Origin: Listeria goaensis
Lineage (GTDB): Bacteria > Bacillota > Bacilli > Lactobacillales > Listeriaceae
NCBI RefSeq assembly: GCF_900186125.1
Contig: NZ_FYBQ01000007.1
Span: 62,001 to 126,000 of the forward strand
Reading direction: 5' to 3'
DNA: 64,000 bases
Below, piece after piece: positions 19,974 through 29,056 of this stretch (its first letter is position 1; every line of letters starts with the position of its first letter). The position numbers were made by a program, and so were the translations under genes. Under the pieces are notes generated by a model. It was not told where the DNA came from and did not search any database. It saw only the letters and a list, made by a program, of their open reading frames with translations.

Positions 19974-20561
19974 TTAACGTCCTCCTTTCAGCGTGTAAGT
20001 ATGCCAAGAAATGACTAGAACACTTAGTTTTTTAACAAGGTTTGTAAACCAAAGAATAACTGGTAATAGCATTAAGCCTAGGCCGGTCATGGCAATACTT
20101 GCAAAGCCTTGATACATTTCGAGTGTTTGTCCAAACATGAGGGAAACGAGTAGTAACACTGGTGATAAAACGAGCGTACCGACTAAAATCCAAAGTGAAA
20201 TGACAAAACTCCAAATTGAAATGCCGATGGGAATTAAAAGAATTAAATCTAGGAAGATAAGACCGATGAGCAAAATGACTCTTAAGCCTGGTGTGCGTTC
20301 TTTTGTGGTCGGCTTTCTTGGAACGTAGTATGTTTCTGGCGGAGTCATAGGGTCTTGAAGTAGTTCTTCGCGTTGTGTGAAGATGTCTTCGGCGATTGAT
20401 TTTGGCGTGCCGAGGCTTAGGACGATTTCTTCTTCGCTTTTGCCTTCTGCTTCGCCACTTCTAAAGTGTTCGCGGTAATCTTCGAGTAATTCTTCGCGAT
20501 CAGCTGGATTTAGTGAGGCTAGTCGCTCTTCTAATTCGGTTAAAAATAGTTCTTTATTCAT
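19974..20561 (-). CDS. HAAS (DUF1700) domain membrane protein
   Basis: A 195-residue protein. The N-terminal 75 residues are the HAAS helical domain (MNKELFLTELEERLASLNPADREELLEDYREHF) with the typical LGTPKSIAEDI. Then follow three or four hydrophobic segments from about residue 92 to 185. HAAS proteins are commonly co-encoded with PadR regulators and pass signals between cytosol and membrane. It overlaps the PadR gene by 8 nt and the DUF4097 gene follows immediately, so all three are one operon. Confidence 0.84.
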   Translation of the reverse strand: MNKELFLTELEERLASLNPADREELLEDYREHFRSGEAEGKSEEEIVLSLGTPKSIAEDIFTQREELLQDPMTPPETYYVPRKPTTKERTPGLRVILLIGLIFLDLILLIPIGISIWSFVISLWILVGTLVLSPVLLLVSLMFGQTLEMYQGFASIAMTGLGLMLLPVILWFTNLVKKLSVLVISWHTYTLKGGR

Positions 20562-20886
20562 CTCGCACTCCCTCCTTTTCCATTAATTTTGTGACGCTGT
20601 TTGTAAAGTTACTCCATTCAAAAATTAATTCATTCAAGTAAATTTCACCCTTTAATGTTAATTGATAATATTTTCGTGAGGGTCCTTCGGTGGACTCTTT
20701 CAAATAAGTGGTACAATATTCATCTTTTACAAGTCGTCGTAATACCGGATAAATGGCACCTTCTGCGACTTCAATGTATATGGAAACTTGTTGCGCGAGT
20801 TCATAACCGTAGCGGTCCTTGGAACGAATCAAATACAAACAACACAATTCTAGGACGCCTTTCTTAAACTGCGGATTGACTTCCAT
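20554..20886 (-). CDS. PadR-family transcriptional regulator
   Basis: A 110-residue protein with the PadR winged helix: KKGVLELCCLYLIRSKDRYG, the recognition segment YIEVAEGAIYPVLRRLVKDEY, the wing GPSRKYYQLTLKG, and a short C-terminal dimerisation helix. Small (subfamily 2) PadR proteins repress efflux or envelope-stress genes until a ligand binds. It is first gene of the operon, so autoregulation is likely. Ribosome site GGAGGG just upstream of the ATG. Confidence 0.88.
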   Translation of the reverse strand: MEVNPQFKKGVLELCCLYLIRSKDRYGYELAQQVSIYIEVAEGAIYPVLRRLVKDEYCTTYLKESTEGPSRKYYQLTLKGEIYLNELIFEWSNFTNSVTKLMEKEGVRDE

Positions 20887-20952
20887 AAAAAGCCCTCCAT
20901 TCTTTGCTATATTTATTTTCTCAGTACTGATTATTATTCACTACCCGAATAT

Positions 20953-20981
20953 AGTATACCACTAACTACTGTTCAATGCAA
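20953..20981 (-). promoter_or_regulatory. promoter of the PadR operon
   Basis: On the minus strand TTGCAT (20976-20981), a 17-bp spacer and TATACT (20953-20958). The inverted repeat CAGTACTG (20927-20934 area) lies downstream of it and could be part of an operator. Confidence 0.6.
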
Positions 20982-21038
20982 GGTACTAAAATGGAATTGA
21001 TAGTTTTACTTGGAATTCTAGACATACTTCCTTAAAAT

Positions 21039-21080
21039 AAATCAGGCCGAACAAAGTAACTACTTTGTTCGGCCTGATTT
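21039..21080. terminator. bidirectional terminator at the end of lacI
   Basis: AAATCAGGCCGAACAAAGTA and its exact complement form a 20-bp stem with a minimal loop. It overlaps the lacI stop codon; on the minus strand the stem ends in ATTTATTTT. Confidence 0.8.
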
Positions 21081-22098
21081 AAATCTCTTTAATGGATTCT
21101 CTTATAATCATATTGGTGGAGATGATGGTCTCTTTTGGAATGTTTTGTTCTCCTTTTAATATTTGAAAGAGAAGTTTTGTAGCACTTTGTCCCAGACGAT
21201 TAATGGGAATGTCAATGGATGTTAGTGGGGGGGACAAAAAGGTTGATGCAACTTTGTCGTTGTAGCCGATGACGGATAAATCTTCTGGAATTTTGTATCC
21301 GTGATCAGCCGCCATTTTGTAAATGCTCATGACTTTGATATCATCGGTTGCGAAAACGGCGGTTGGTTTATCGTCGCTTGACATTAATTGTACAGCGGCT
21401 TTGTAGCTATCTTCAATTTGATAACCGCTATCAATAATCCAGCTTGCACGAATATCTAGTTGATGGTCGAATAGACAGTTTCTGAAGCCGGCTAGGCGGT
21501 CAACGGAAACGTGGTAGTCGAGTGGGGCATGGATACAGGCGATTTTTTTATGACCGTTTTGGATAAGAAACTTGGTTAGGGCGTAGCTGTCGCCAAAATT
21601 GTCCGTATCGACGGAGTAAATATTTCGGTAAGCGCCTTCAACTTTCCCCGTAACAACGATAGGAATATTATACGCGTCAATTTTATCAAAAAAGGTTTCG
21701 TCTGCGGGTGAACTAAGCATGATAATGCCTTTTATCATCTTTTCTTGGATTTTTGTAAGGCATTTCTGGAGCTCGTCTTTACTATTTTTGGCTGTTTGCA
21801 AAATTAAATCAAAATTTTCCCGTTCTGCTTCTACTGAAATCGAATGAATGATTTCTGAAAAATATGGATTTCCTGATGTTGTTTTCGTGGAGCGATTTGA
21901 AATGACCATGATGGCATCAAAACCTGAGGAAGTTAGTGCGCGTGCGAGTTTACTAGGCTGATAATCTAATTCTTTAATGGCGCGGAGCACTTTTTCGCGT
22001 GCTTCTTCGGAAATATTCGTTTGTTTGTTGAGTACACGTGAGACCGTTGATTTCGATACACCGGCATGTTTCGCAATATCGTATATCGTGGCAGCCAA
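21079..22098 (-). CDS. LacI-family regulator of the adjacent carbohydrate operon
   Basis: A DNA-binding sensor of about 340 residues. The N-terminal helix-turn-helix is [21 protein letters not shown], followed by the hinge ([15 protein letters not shown]) and a periplasmic-binding-protein-like sugar domain with [19 protein letters not shown] prefer the TTG at 22096-22098 because AAAGGA is 8 nt upstream; the ATG six bases earlier lies too close to it. Divergent from the ten-gene sugar operon; a perfect palindrome in that operon's promoter is the likely operator. Family length and motifs are normal. Confidence 0.9.
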   Translation of the reverse strand: MAATIYDIAKHAGVSKSTVSRVLNKQTNISEEAREKVLRAIKELDYQPSKLARALTSSGFDAIMVISNRSTKTTSGNPYFSEIIHSISVEAERENFDLILQTAKNSKDELQKCLTKIQEKMIKGIIMLSSPADETFFDKIDAYNIPIVVTGKVEGAYRNIYSVDTDNFGDSYALTKFLIQNGHKKIACIHAPLDYHVSVDRLAGFRNCLFDHQLDIRASWIIDSGYQIEDSYKAAVQLMSSDDKPTAVFATDDIKVMSIYKMAADHGYKIPEDLSVIGYNDKVASTFLSPPLTSIDIPINRLGQSATKLLFQILKGEQNIPKETIISTNMIIRESIKEI

Positions 22099-22240
22099 TT
22101 CCATCTTCCTTTCTATTTATGGTATCGGTTTTATGAAAAAAGATTCTAAATGTATCTTACTCAATTTTAATGGAATTGTCCAACACGGCAGAATAGAATA
22201 CGATATACCAAAGCTTTTCGTAAAAAAATTTAAAAATAAA

Positions 22241-22269
22241 TTGACAGAAAGCGCTTTCTATTTTATAAT
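22241..22269 (+). promoter_or_regulatory. promoter of the ycj-like sugar operon
   Basis: Consensus sigma-A promoter: TTGACA at 22241-22246, a 17-bp spacer, TATAAT at 22264-22269, followed by the leader and an AAAAGGAGG ribosome site for the GH13 gene. Confidence 0.88.
22246..22259. promoter_or_regulatory. LacI-type operator (or cre) in the promoter spacer
   Basis: The perfect palindrome AGAAAGCGCTTTCT fills the -35/-10 spacer. The core AAAGCGCTTT matches LacI/CcpA-type half-sites, so the local LacI protein, CcpA, or both could bind and block polymerase directly. Confidence 0.75.
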
Positions 22270-22307
22270 TCATTTTATGGGAGCGGTACCACGAAAAGGA
22301 GGTTATC

Positions 22308-23999
22308 ATGGCAAAATTACAAGAAATTTTGGCGCGCATTTATGATGCAGATGTTGTCCCGAAGCTTGCGGATAGAATTGAAGCGCGTATTTTAGAAACA
22401 AAAAAGAAAGCGCTTTATAGTAAAGCGGAGTGGGACGAAAAGGATATTGTTTTAATTACATACGGGGATCAAATTTTCAAGGAAGACGAGGCGAAGCTGG
22501 CAACATTTAAAACGTTTTTTGATAAATATTTGAAAAATTCGTTTGAACTGGTGCACATATTGCCGTTTTATCCTTATTCTTCAGATGATGGCTTTTCGGT
22601 TATTGATTATAAAAAAGTGAATCCGGAGCTTGGCGATTGGCAGGAAATTCAGGCGCTCGCGGACGAAACGCGACTGATGTTCGACTTCGTGTGCAATCAT
22701 ATTTCAAAGGAAAGCAATTGGTTTAAGGGATATTTGGCGGGAAATCCGGAGTATGAGGCGTTTTTCATTGATTTGCCAGCGGATACAGATTTAAGTCAGG
22801 TGACTAGACCGAGAGCGACACCACTTTTAACTCCTTTTTTGAAAAAAGATGGGTCTAAAGTGAATATTTGGACCACTTTTAGCGACGATCAAATTGATTT
22901 GAACTTTGAAAATCCAGAAGTGCTTTACAAAATGGTGGACGTCTTGCTGTCTTACTTGGAAGAAGGGGCATCTTATGTGCGGCTTGATGCGGTAGGATTT
23001 ATGTGGAAGGAGCCGGGGACGACTTCAATTCATTTACCGAAAACGCATGAAATCATTAAATTGTTCCGTTTAATTGCGGATACGGCAAAACCAGGTACGG
23101 TTTTAATTACGGAAACAAATGTGCCACACCGCGATAATATTAGTTATTTTGGAAATAACGATGAAGCCCAAATGGTTTATCAATTTCCGTTGCCGCCACT
23201 GGTGCTCCATGCGGTTAAAAGCGGGCAGGCGTCAGTGCTTTCGGCATGGGCAAGCGAGATTGAAACGCCGTTTAAACAAACAACGTACTTTAACTTTCTT
23301 GCTTCACATGATGGCATTGGTTTAAATCCGATTCGCGGTATTGTACCAGAGGAAGAGATTTTGGCGCTTGTGAAATTGCTTGAAGATGAGGGGGCGCTTG
23401 TTTCTTATAAAGAAAATCCGGACGGGTCGAAAAGTCCTTATGAGGTGAACGTGACGTATATGGATGCGCTTAATCATATAAATGATGCGGACGATTTGCG
23501 TTTGAAGCGCTTTTTGGTGGCGCACAGCATCTTACTTGCGATTCCAGGCGTGCCGGCGATTTATGTGCAAAGTGTGCTTGGTAGTCGTAATGATTATGAT
23601 GGCGTAGAGAAAACGAAACATAACCGTTCGATTAATCGTAAAAAATATCATTATGATGAAATTACGTCTGAACTGGCGGATTCGGAAAGTTTACGCCATA
23701 AAACGTATGATGCGCTAACAAAACTCGTGACGCTACGCAAAAATGAGCCTTTATTCCACCCAGACGTTACGATGGAAGTTTTAGATGGCGGCGAAGAATT
23801 GTTTGCTTTAAAACGTGTGAATGCAACGGGTGAAATGATAGTCATTCATAATTTAGCTAATAAAACGGTACATTTTGATTTAGAGGAAGGGAATTACACC
23901 GATATTATTTCGGGTAAATCGTATCGTGGGAGCGGTACCTTAGAATTAGAACCATATGCATTTTACTGGTTAAAACCAAATGAGGAGGAAAAATCATGA
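22308..23999 (+). CDS. GH13_18 glycoside phosphorylase, probable glucosylglycerate phosphorylase (YcjM-like)
   Basis: A 563-residue (beta/alpha)8 enzyme of the sucrose-phosphorylase subfamily. It has the expected catalytic triad: Asp227 in YVRLDAVGF (nucleophile), Glu269 in LITETN (acid/base) and Asp335 in ASHDGIGL. Sucrose phosphorylases are about 480-505 residues; this one has the longer size of E. coli YcjM, a glucosylglycerate phosphorylase. It would cleave glucosylglycerate with phosphate to glucose 1-phosphate and glycerate. Genes behind it follow the ycjNOPQRST order and end in glycerate kinase, which fits that product. Annotated relatives are often called sucrose phosphorylase. First gene of the operon. 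Confidence 0.8.
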   Translation: MAKLQEILARIYDADVVPKLADRIEARILETKKKALYSKAEWDEKDIVLITYGDQIFKEDEAKLATFKTFFDKYLKNSFELVHILPFYPYSSDDGFSVIDYKKVNPELGDWQEIQALADETRLMFDFVCNHISKESNWFKGYLAGNPEYEAFFIDLPADTDLSQVTRPRATPLLTPFLKKDGSKVNIWTTFSDDQIDLNFENPEVLYKMVDVLLSYLEEGASYVRLDAVGFMWKEPGTTSIHLPKTHEIIKLFRLIADTAKPGTVLITETNVPHRDNISYFGNNDEAQMVYQFPLPPLVLHAVKSGQASVLSAWASEIETPFKQTTYFNFLASHDGIGLNPIRGIVPEEEILALVKLLEDEGALVSYKENPDGSKSPYEVNVTYMDALNHINDADDLRLKRFLVAHSILLAIPGVPAIYVQSVLGSRNDYDGVEKTKHNRSINRKKYHYDEITSELADSESLRHKTYDALTKLVTLRKNEPLFHPDVTMEVLDGGEELFALKRVNATGEMIVIHNLANKTVHFDLEEGNYTDIISGKSYRGSGTLELEPYAFYWLKPNEEEKS

Positions 24000-25300
24000 A
24001 AAGAAAAAGCTTAGTTTTACTTGTTGTTGTGCTTGTTTTGGGCGCGTTACTGACGGCTTGCGGAGGTGGGTCTAAAGCGAGTGATGAGAAGGTTACAATT
24101 GAATTTATGCACTCTTCGGTGGAAAAAGATCGCCTAGATGTCATCAACAAATTGATTGCCGATTTTGAAAAAGAACATAAAAACATTAAAGTGAAGCAAA
24201 TTCCGGTTGAGGAAGATGCGTATAACACAAAAGTGGTGACGCTCGCGCGTTCTGGCAAGCTTCCGGCTGTCATGGAAGTAAGTCAAGATTTCGCGAAAGT
24301 TATGGATAAGGATAAATTGATTGACCAAGATGCGGTTAAAAATGTGATGGAAACAGTTGGGGAAGATAGCTACTACGAGGGAGCTCGCAACTTAGTTCGT
24401 TCTGAGGACGGCAAAAGCTATATTGCGGCACCAATTAGTGGCTGGGTACAAGGCATTTGGTACGACAAAAAGGCTCTTTCAGACGCTGGTTTTTCGGAAC
24501 CAAAAAGCTGGGACGATGTTTTGAAAATTGCAGAACACTTTACGGATGCAAAAAATAAAAAGTATGGGATTGCAATGCCAACAGCAGAAAGCACAATGAG
24601 TGAGCAAGCCTTCTCTCAGTTTGCTCTTTCTAACAAAGCGAATGTTTTAAATGCTGACGGCGATATTACAATCGATACGAAGCCGATGAATGAGGCGCTC
24701 TCTTACTATAAAGAGCTTTCGCAGTACACGATGCCAGGCTCGAACGATGTTACGGAAATTAAAGATGCTTTTATGAATAAAACGGCGCCAATGGCGATTT
24801 ACTCAACTTATATTCTGCCCGCTGTGTTTGAAGACGGCGACGCGAGCAACATCGGTTTTGCGATTCCAGAACAAAAAGAAAAAGCTGTTTATGGTACGGT
24901 TTCAGGTTTAACGATTTCGGCAGGGCTTGATGAGGCGCAAAAAGAAGCGGCAAGTACGTTTGTTGAATTCTTATCGGAACCGAAAAATATGGCGTCTTGG
25001 GTACTGATGTCACCAGGCGGTGCGCAACCGGTTAATAAGGACGTTTTAAAAGAAGACGCGTACAAAAATAATGAAGTCGTTCAAGCATTTGGCGACCTTT
25101 CGAATGAAATTGCAGCTTCGTTTGACGAAATCCAAGTTTTCGGACTTGTTGACGGCAAAAACTTCACGAAGATGGGGGATATTACGAGCTCGGGCATCAT
25201 CGCTCAAATGGTTAACAATGTAACCGTTGGCGGCGGCAGTCCTTCGAAGGATTTAAAAGAGGCGCAAGCTAAAGCTGAATCAAATGCATCAGGGAAATAA
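23996..25300 (+). CDS. sugar ABC transporter substrate-binding lipoprotein (YcjN-like)
   Basis: A 434-residue family-1 extracellular binding protein. The lipoprotein signal ends LGALLTACGGGS, the modified cysteine being near residue 22. The mature part has the two-lobed MalE-type layout, with aromatic residues in GWVQGIWYDKKAL and the hinge GLTISAGLDEAQKEAA. It starts in a 4-nt overlap with the GH13 gene. A stable hairpin follows it, so its mRNA may be more abundant than that of the permeases. The ligand should be the disaccharide or glucoside used by the downstream enzymes. Confidence 0.9.
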   Translation: MKRKSLVLLVVVLVLGALLTACGGGSKASDEKVTIEFMHSSVEKDRLDVINKLIADFEKEHKNIKVKQIPVEEDAYNTKVVTLARSGKLPAVMEVSQDFAKVMDKDKLIDQDAVKNVMETVGEDSYYEGARNLVRSEDGKSYIAAPISGWVQGIWYDKKALSDAGFSEPKSWDDVLKIAEHFTDAKNKKYGIAMPTAESTMSEQAFSQFALSNKANVLNADGDITIDTKPMNEALSYYKELSQYTMPGSNDVTEIKDAFMNKTAPMAIYSTYILPAVFEDGDASNIGFAIPEQKEKAVYGTVSGLTISAGLDEAQKEAASTFVEFLSEPKNMASWVLMSPGGAQPVNKDVLKEDAYKNNEVVQAFGDLSNEIAASFDEIQVFGLVDGKNFTKMGDITSSGIIAQMVNNVTVGGGSPSKDLKEAQAKAESNASGK

Positions 25301-25308
25301 AAAAGGAT

Positions 25309-25344
25309 GGCACTCTTTTGGTCGAAATTTTAGAAAAGAGTGCC
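25309..25344 (+). other. mRNA hairpin between binding protein and permease genes
   Basis: GGCACTCTTTT and AAAAGAGTGCC pair perfectly (11 bp) around a 14-nt loop. No T run follows, so it is more likely a 3'-end-stabilising or partial attenuation structure that sets the ratio of binding protein to permease than a full terminator. Confidence 0.7.
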
Positions 25345-25393
25345 GTTCCGCTTCAAGAATAGGCGTAAACCGTTTATTCGGTAGGAGGGAATT

Positions 25394-26275
25394 ATGAAGA
25401 CAAAAGTTTATAAACGATCCGATTTTAAGCTCGCGATGATTTTGCTGGCTCCAAGTTTTGTTTTGCTTGCGGCGCTCGTACTTTATCCGATGCTATCGAA
25501 CATTCATATTAGTTTTCTAGATATGCCGCTCAATCCAAATTTGAAATCGACATTTATTGGGTTGACGAATTATTTGGACATTTTAAAGGATCCAGAATTT
25601 TATAAGTCGCTTGGCCTGACAGTGGGCTACACGGTTTTAGTTGTGGCGGGCAGTACGGTGCTTGGGCTCGCTGTTGCGATTTTCTTTAACCGTGAATTTA
25701 AATTTAGAAAAACGGCGCGGTCGCTCATCATTTTGTCATATGTGACACCGTCGATTTCACTAATTTTTGCTTGGAAATATATGTTTAATAATGGATATGG
25801 TATTGTCAACTATTTTACGGTCGATTTACTGCACATTTTTGATTCTGCGCCACTTTGGTTTGATAATCCTGTTTCGAGTTTCTTTTTAGTCGTGCTTTTC
25901 GCGATTTGGCGCTATTTCCCGTACGCTTTCATTTCGTTTCTTGCCATTTTACAAACGATTGATAATTCGCTTTACGAAGCGGCGGATATGGACGGCGCGA
26001 ACTTTTGGCAGAAATTTAAAATTGTTACTTTGCCGGCGATTATGCCTGTTTTAGCAACGGTTGTGACACTTCGGGCGATTTGGATGTTCTATATGTTCAC
26101 CGATGTGTACTTACTTACGAATAAAGTCAACATTTTAGGGGTCTACTTGTATAAAACGGCGTTTGCCTTTAATGATTTAGGGAAAGCGGCGGCCATTTCA
26201 GTTATCCTCTTTGTCATTATTTTCGTGGTTATTATTTTTACAAGAAAGCGGGTGGATTTAAATGGCGGTAAGTAG
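25394..26275 (+). CDS. sugar ABC transporter permease, MalF/YcjO type
   Basis: A 293-residue inner-membrane subunit with six predicted helices. The cytoplasmic EAA loop that docks the ATPase reads EAADMDGANFWQKFKIVTLP. It lacks the long extra N-terminal region of E. coli MalF, as usual for Gram-positive members. It overlaps the second permease by 14 nt. No ATPase gene is present in the operon; as in many Firmicutes a shared MsmX-like ATPase elsewhere must energise it. Confidence 0.92.
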   Translation: MKTKVYKRSDFKLAMILLAPSFVLLAALVLYPMLSNIHISFLDMPLNPNLKSTFIGLTNYLDILKDPEFYKSLGLTVGYTVLVVAGSTVLGLAVAIFFNREFKFRKTARSLIILSYVTPSISLIFAWKYMFNNGYGIVNYFTVDLLHIFDSAPLWFDNPVSSFFLVVLFAIWRYFPYAFISFLAILQTIDNSLYEAADMDGANFWQKFKIVTLPAIMPVLATVVTLRAIWMFYMFTDVYLLTNKVNILGVYLYKTAFAFNDLGKAAAISVILFVIIFVVIIFTRKRVDLNGGK

Positions 26276-27113
26276 CAAAAAAGCAAAACGCACGAAAAAA
26301 ATCGCGTTTTATATTACCATGGTTGCCTTTTTGATAGTTTCCCTTTTCCCATTTTTCATTATGCTTATGACATCGTTCAAAGGGACGAAAGAAGCCATTT
26401 CAACGAGCCCAACAATTTTCCCGCGGGATTTTACGTGGCAACATTATATCGATATTTTTAATCCTGATATTTTCCCGTTTTTAACCTACTTTAAAAACAG
26501 TTTAATTGTGTCACTCGTTGCGGCTGGGGTCGCTGTGGCTCTTGGGATATTAGGCGCGTATGCATTGTCCAAACTGCGGTTTAAAGGACGCATCACTATA
26601 AACGCAAGCTTTTATACCGTGTACATGTTTTCAGGAATTTTGTTAATCGTTCCTTTGTTTAAAATTATTTCAAGTTTAGGCTTGTATGACACAGAAACGT
26701 CGCTAATCATTACAATGGTGGTGCAAACCTTGCCGACAGCTGTCTTCATGTTGAAAAGCTATTTTGACACCATACCGGACGATATTGAGGAAGCCGCGAT
26801 GATGGACGGCCTAAACCGCTTCCAAATTATCTTGCGGATTATTATTCCGCTTGCCGTTTCTGGCATCATTTCCGTGTTCGTGTACTGTTTCATGGTTGCT
26901 TGGAACGACTATTTATTCGCCTCGATTTTCCTATCGAGTTCCGAGAAATTCACCCTCCCAATTGGGCTGAACACGCTCTTTAGCACGCCTGATTACATTT
27001 GGGGTCGAATGATGGCAGCCTCGCTTATTACGGCGCTTCCAGTTGTGATTATGTACGCGTTGTCAGAGCGCTTTATTAAAGGGAATTTAACTGACGGCGG
27101 CGTCAAAGGCTAG
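26262..27113 (+). CDS. sugar ABC transporter permease, MalG/YcjP type
   Basis: A 283-residue inner-membrane subunit with about six helices and the EAA loop EEAAMMDGLNRFQIILRIIIP. The conserved MalG-type C-terminus MYALSERFIKGNLTDGGVKG is present. It pairs with the preceding permease, overlapping it by 14 nt, which indicates a heterodimeric pore. Length is normal for the family. Confidence 0.92.
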   Translation: MAVSSKKAKRTKKIAFYITMVAFLIVSLFPFFIMLMTSFKGTKEAISTSPTIFPRDFTWQHYIDIFNPDIFPFLTYFKNSLIVSLVAAGVAVALGILGAYALSKLRFKGRITINASFYTVYMFSGILLIVPLFKIISSLGLYDTETSLIITMVVQTLPTAVFMLKSYFDTIPDDIEEAAMMDGLNRFQIILRIIIPLAVSGIISVFVYCFMVAWNDYLFASIFLSSSEKFTLPIGLNTLFSTPDYIWGRMMAASLITALPVVIMYALSERFIKGNLTDGGVKG

Positions 27114-27184
27114 CAGGCTGAACGGTATTTTTTGCCAAAAAGCGAGGACTTAGTAAAACATTGAATTGAAAGGAAGTTTGTTAG

Positions 27185-28237
27185 ATGAAAAAATTAGTTG
27201 CGACAGAGCCGCGTGTGGCGGCGCTTGTGGAATATGAAGAAGTAGCTATTCAGAAAGATGAAGTGAAAATAAAGGTTGAATTTGCTTCACCAAAACATGG
27301 GACGGAAGTGGTTGATTTTAGAGGGATTAGTCCTTTTATTGATGAAGAATTTTCGGCAGAATGGAATATGTTTGTGAAGCGCGACGAGGGGGCGAAACGC
27401 GGCATTGAATTCGGCGACTTGCCGCTTGGTAACATGATTTGTGGTGAAATTACGGAGGTTGGGGAAACTGTGACCGAATATGCGGTCGGGGATAAAGTAC
27501 TCACTTACGGACAAATTCGAGAAACCGTCATTGCAAAAGGCGTGAACAATTATAAGTTGCGTAAAATCCCAGCCGGCGGTAGTTATAAAAATGCTGTTTG
27601 CTATGATCCTGCCCAATTTGCTATGAGCGGCGTTCGCGACGCACATGTTCGCGCAGGGGATTTTGTCGTCGTTGTAGGTCTAGGCGCTATTGGACAAATT
27701 GCTATCCAGCTTGCCAAAAAAGCGGGTGCAAGTATTGTTATCGGTGTGGACCCAATTGCACATCGCCTAGAAATTGCTAAAAAACATGGCGCCGATTTCA
27801 CTTTCGACCCTACAAAAGTCGATGTCGGCCTCGAAATCAAAAAAGTGACGAATAAACTGGGCGCCGATTCGATTATTGAAACAAGCGGCAACTCGGCGGC
27901 GCTACAAAGCGCACTGCGCGGCATTGCATACGGTGGGATTATTTCCTACGTGGCTTTCGCCAAACCGTTTCCAGATGGCTTCAATTTAGGACGCGAAGCT
28001 CATTTTAATAACGCGAAAATTGTCTTTTCCCGTGCGGCAAGCGAACCAAATCCAGATTATCCACGCTGGGACAGAAAACGCATTGAAGACACGTGTTTTG
28101 AGCTTTTGATGAACGGCTATTTGGACTGTGAGGATATCATTGACCCGGTCATTCCATTTTCTGAAAGCGCGGCTGGCTTCATGAAATACGTGGATCAGCA
28201 CCCAGATGAAAGCATTAAAATGGGCATTAACTTTTAA
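27185..28237 (+). CDS. zinc-type medium-chain dehydrogenase (YcjQ-like glycoside 3-dehydrogenase)
   Basis: A 350-residue MDR-superfamily dehydrogenase. The NAD-binding Rossmann motif is VVVVGLGAIGQIAIQLAKKAG near residue 160, followed by an acidic VDP. It contains few cysteines and no classical structural-zinc four-cysteine lobe. Position, length and the next two genes match E. coli YcjQ, shown to oxidise D-gulosides at C3; I infer the same 3-keto chemistry on a glucoside or guloside. RBS GAAAGGAAG upstream of the ATG. Confidence 0.78.
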   Translation: MKKLVATEPRVAALVEYEEVAIQKDEVKIKVEFASPKHGTEVVDFRGISPFIDEEFSAEWNMFVKRDEGAKRGIEFGDLPLGNMICGEITEVGETVTEYAVGDKVLTYGQIRETVIAKGVNNYKLRKIPAGGSYKNAVCYDPAQFAMSGVRDAHVRAGDFVVVVGLGAIGQIAIQLAKKAGASIVIGVDPIAHRLEIAKKHGADFTFDPTKVDVGLEIKKVTNKLGADSIIETSGNSAALQSALRGIAYGGIISYVAFAKPFPDGFNLGREAHFNNAKIVFSRAASEPNPDYPRWDRKRIEDTCFELLMNGYLDCEDIIDPVIPFSESAAGFMKYVDQHPDESIKMGINF

Positions 28238-28249
28238 GGAGAGATTAGG

Positions 28250-29041
28250 ATGAAAATCGGAACGCAAAACCAAGCATTTTTTCCAGAAAATATTCAAGAA
28301 AAATTTCAGTATGTGAAAGATTTAGGCTTCGATGGTTTTGAAATCGACGGCAAGCAACTTGTTCAAAATCTAGAAGAAATAAAAGCGGCAATCAAGACGA
28401 CCGGACTGCCAGTTTCAACCGCGTGTGGCGGCTATGATGGCTGGATTGGCGATTTCATCGAAGAAAGACGTTTGCGAGGTTTGGAAGAGATTAAAGCCAT
28501 TTTACGCGCTTTAAAGGAGGTTAACGGCAAAGGCATTGTTGTGCCGGCGGCCTGGGGCATGTTCACGTATCGCCTCCCGCCAATGACGTCTCCGCGCTCT
28601 ACTGAAGGCGATTTTGCAGCGGTCAGCGCTTCGCTAATTGAGCTTGACAAGGTAGCGGGCGAAACGGGTACAACGATTTTTCTTGAGCCGCTCAACCGCT
28701 ATCAGGACCATATGATTAATACGCTTCAAGATGCCCAAGATTATATTGATAAAAATGAGCTGTCGAATGTGAAAATTATCGCCGATTTTTACCATATGAA
28801 TATTGAAGAGGACGGTATTTCAGAGGCACTGACGGCGCATCAAAAAGATGTGAAACACATTCACCTTGCCGATAATCATCGGTATCAGCCGGGCAGCGGG
28901 GCGCTTGATTTTAAAAAGCATTTCGATACGCTAAAAGAGCTTGGTTACGATGGATATATGACGTTTGAATGTCGTATTCGCAGTGAGAATGAAGAGCAGG
29001 CTTATAAAGAGGCGCTTGCACATATTAAAAGTTGTTTGTAG
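28250..29041 (+). CDS. sugar phosphate isomerase/epimerase family TIM barrel (YcjR-like)
   Basis: A 263-residue AP-endonuclease-2-like TIM barrel (MKIGTQNQAFFPENIQEKFQ). Likely metal ligands are visible: Glu in TIFLEPLNRYQDH, Asp/His in IIADFYHMNIEE, His in VKHIHLADNHRYQPG and Glu in GYMTFECRI. E. coli YcjR, in the same operon place, epimerises 3-keto-glycosides at C4. It lies 12 nt after the dehydrogenase and 15 nt before the next oxidoreductase. The reaction is inferred from synteny; the fold is clear. Confidence 0.82.
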   Translation: MKIGTQNQAFFPENIQEKFQYVKDLGFDGFEIDGKQLVQNLEEIKAAIKTTGLPVSTACGGYDGWIGDFIEERRLRGLEEIKAILRALKEVNGKGIVVPAAWGMFTYRLPPMTSPRSTEGDFAAVSASLIELDKVAGETGTTIFLEPLNRYQDHMINTLQDAQDYIDKNELSNVKIIADFYHMNIEEDGISEALTAHQKDVKHIHLADNHRYQPGSGALDFKKHFDTLKELGYDGYMTFECRIRSENEEQAYKEALAHIKSCL

Positions 29042-29056
29042 TTAGGGGTTAATGGG

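Noticed and set aside
22028-22045. Additional parS-like CACGTG in lacI
   Set aside because: Only the CACGTG core matches; the flanks differ at most conserved positions.
22279-23939. Direct repeat GGGAGCGGTACC at 22279 and 23928
   Set aside because: Only 12 bp, one copy in a leader and one in coding sequence, with unrelated flanks; likely chance.
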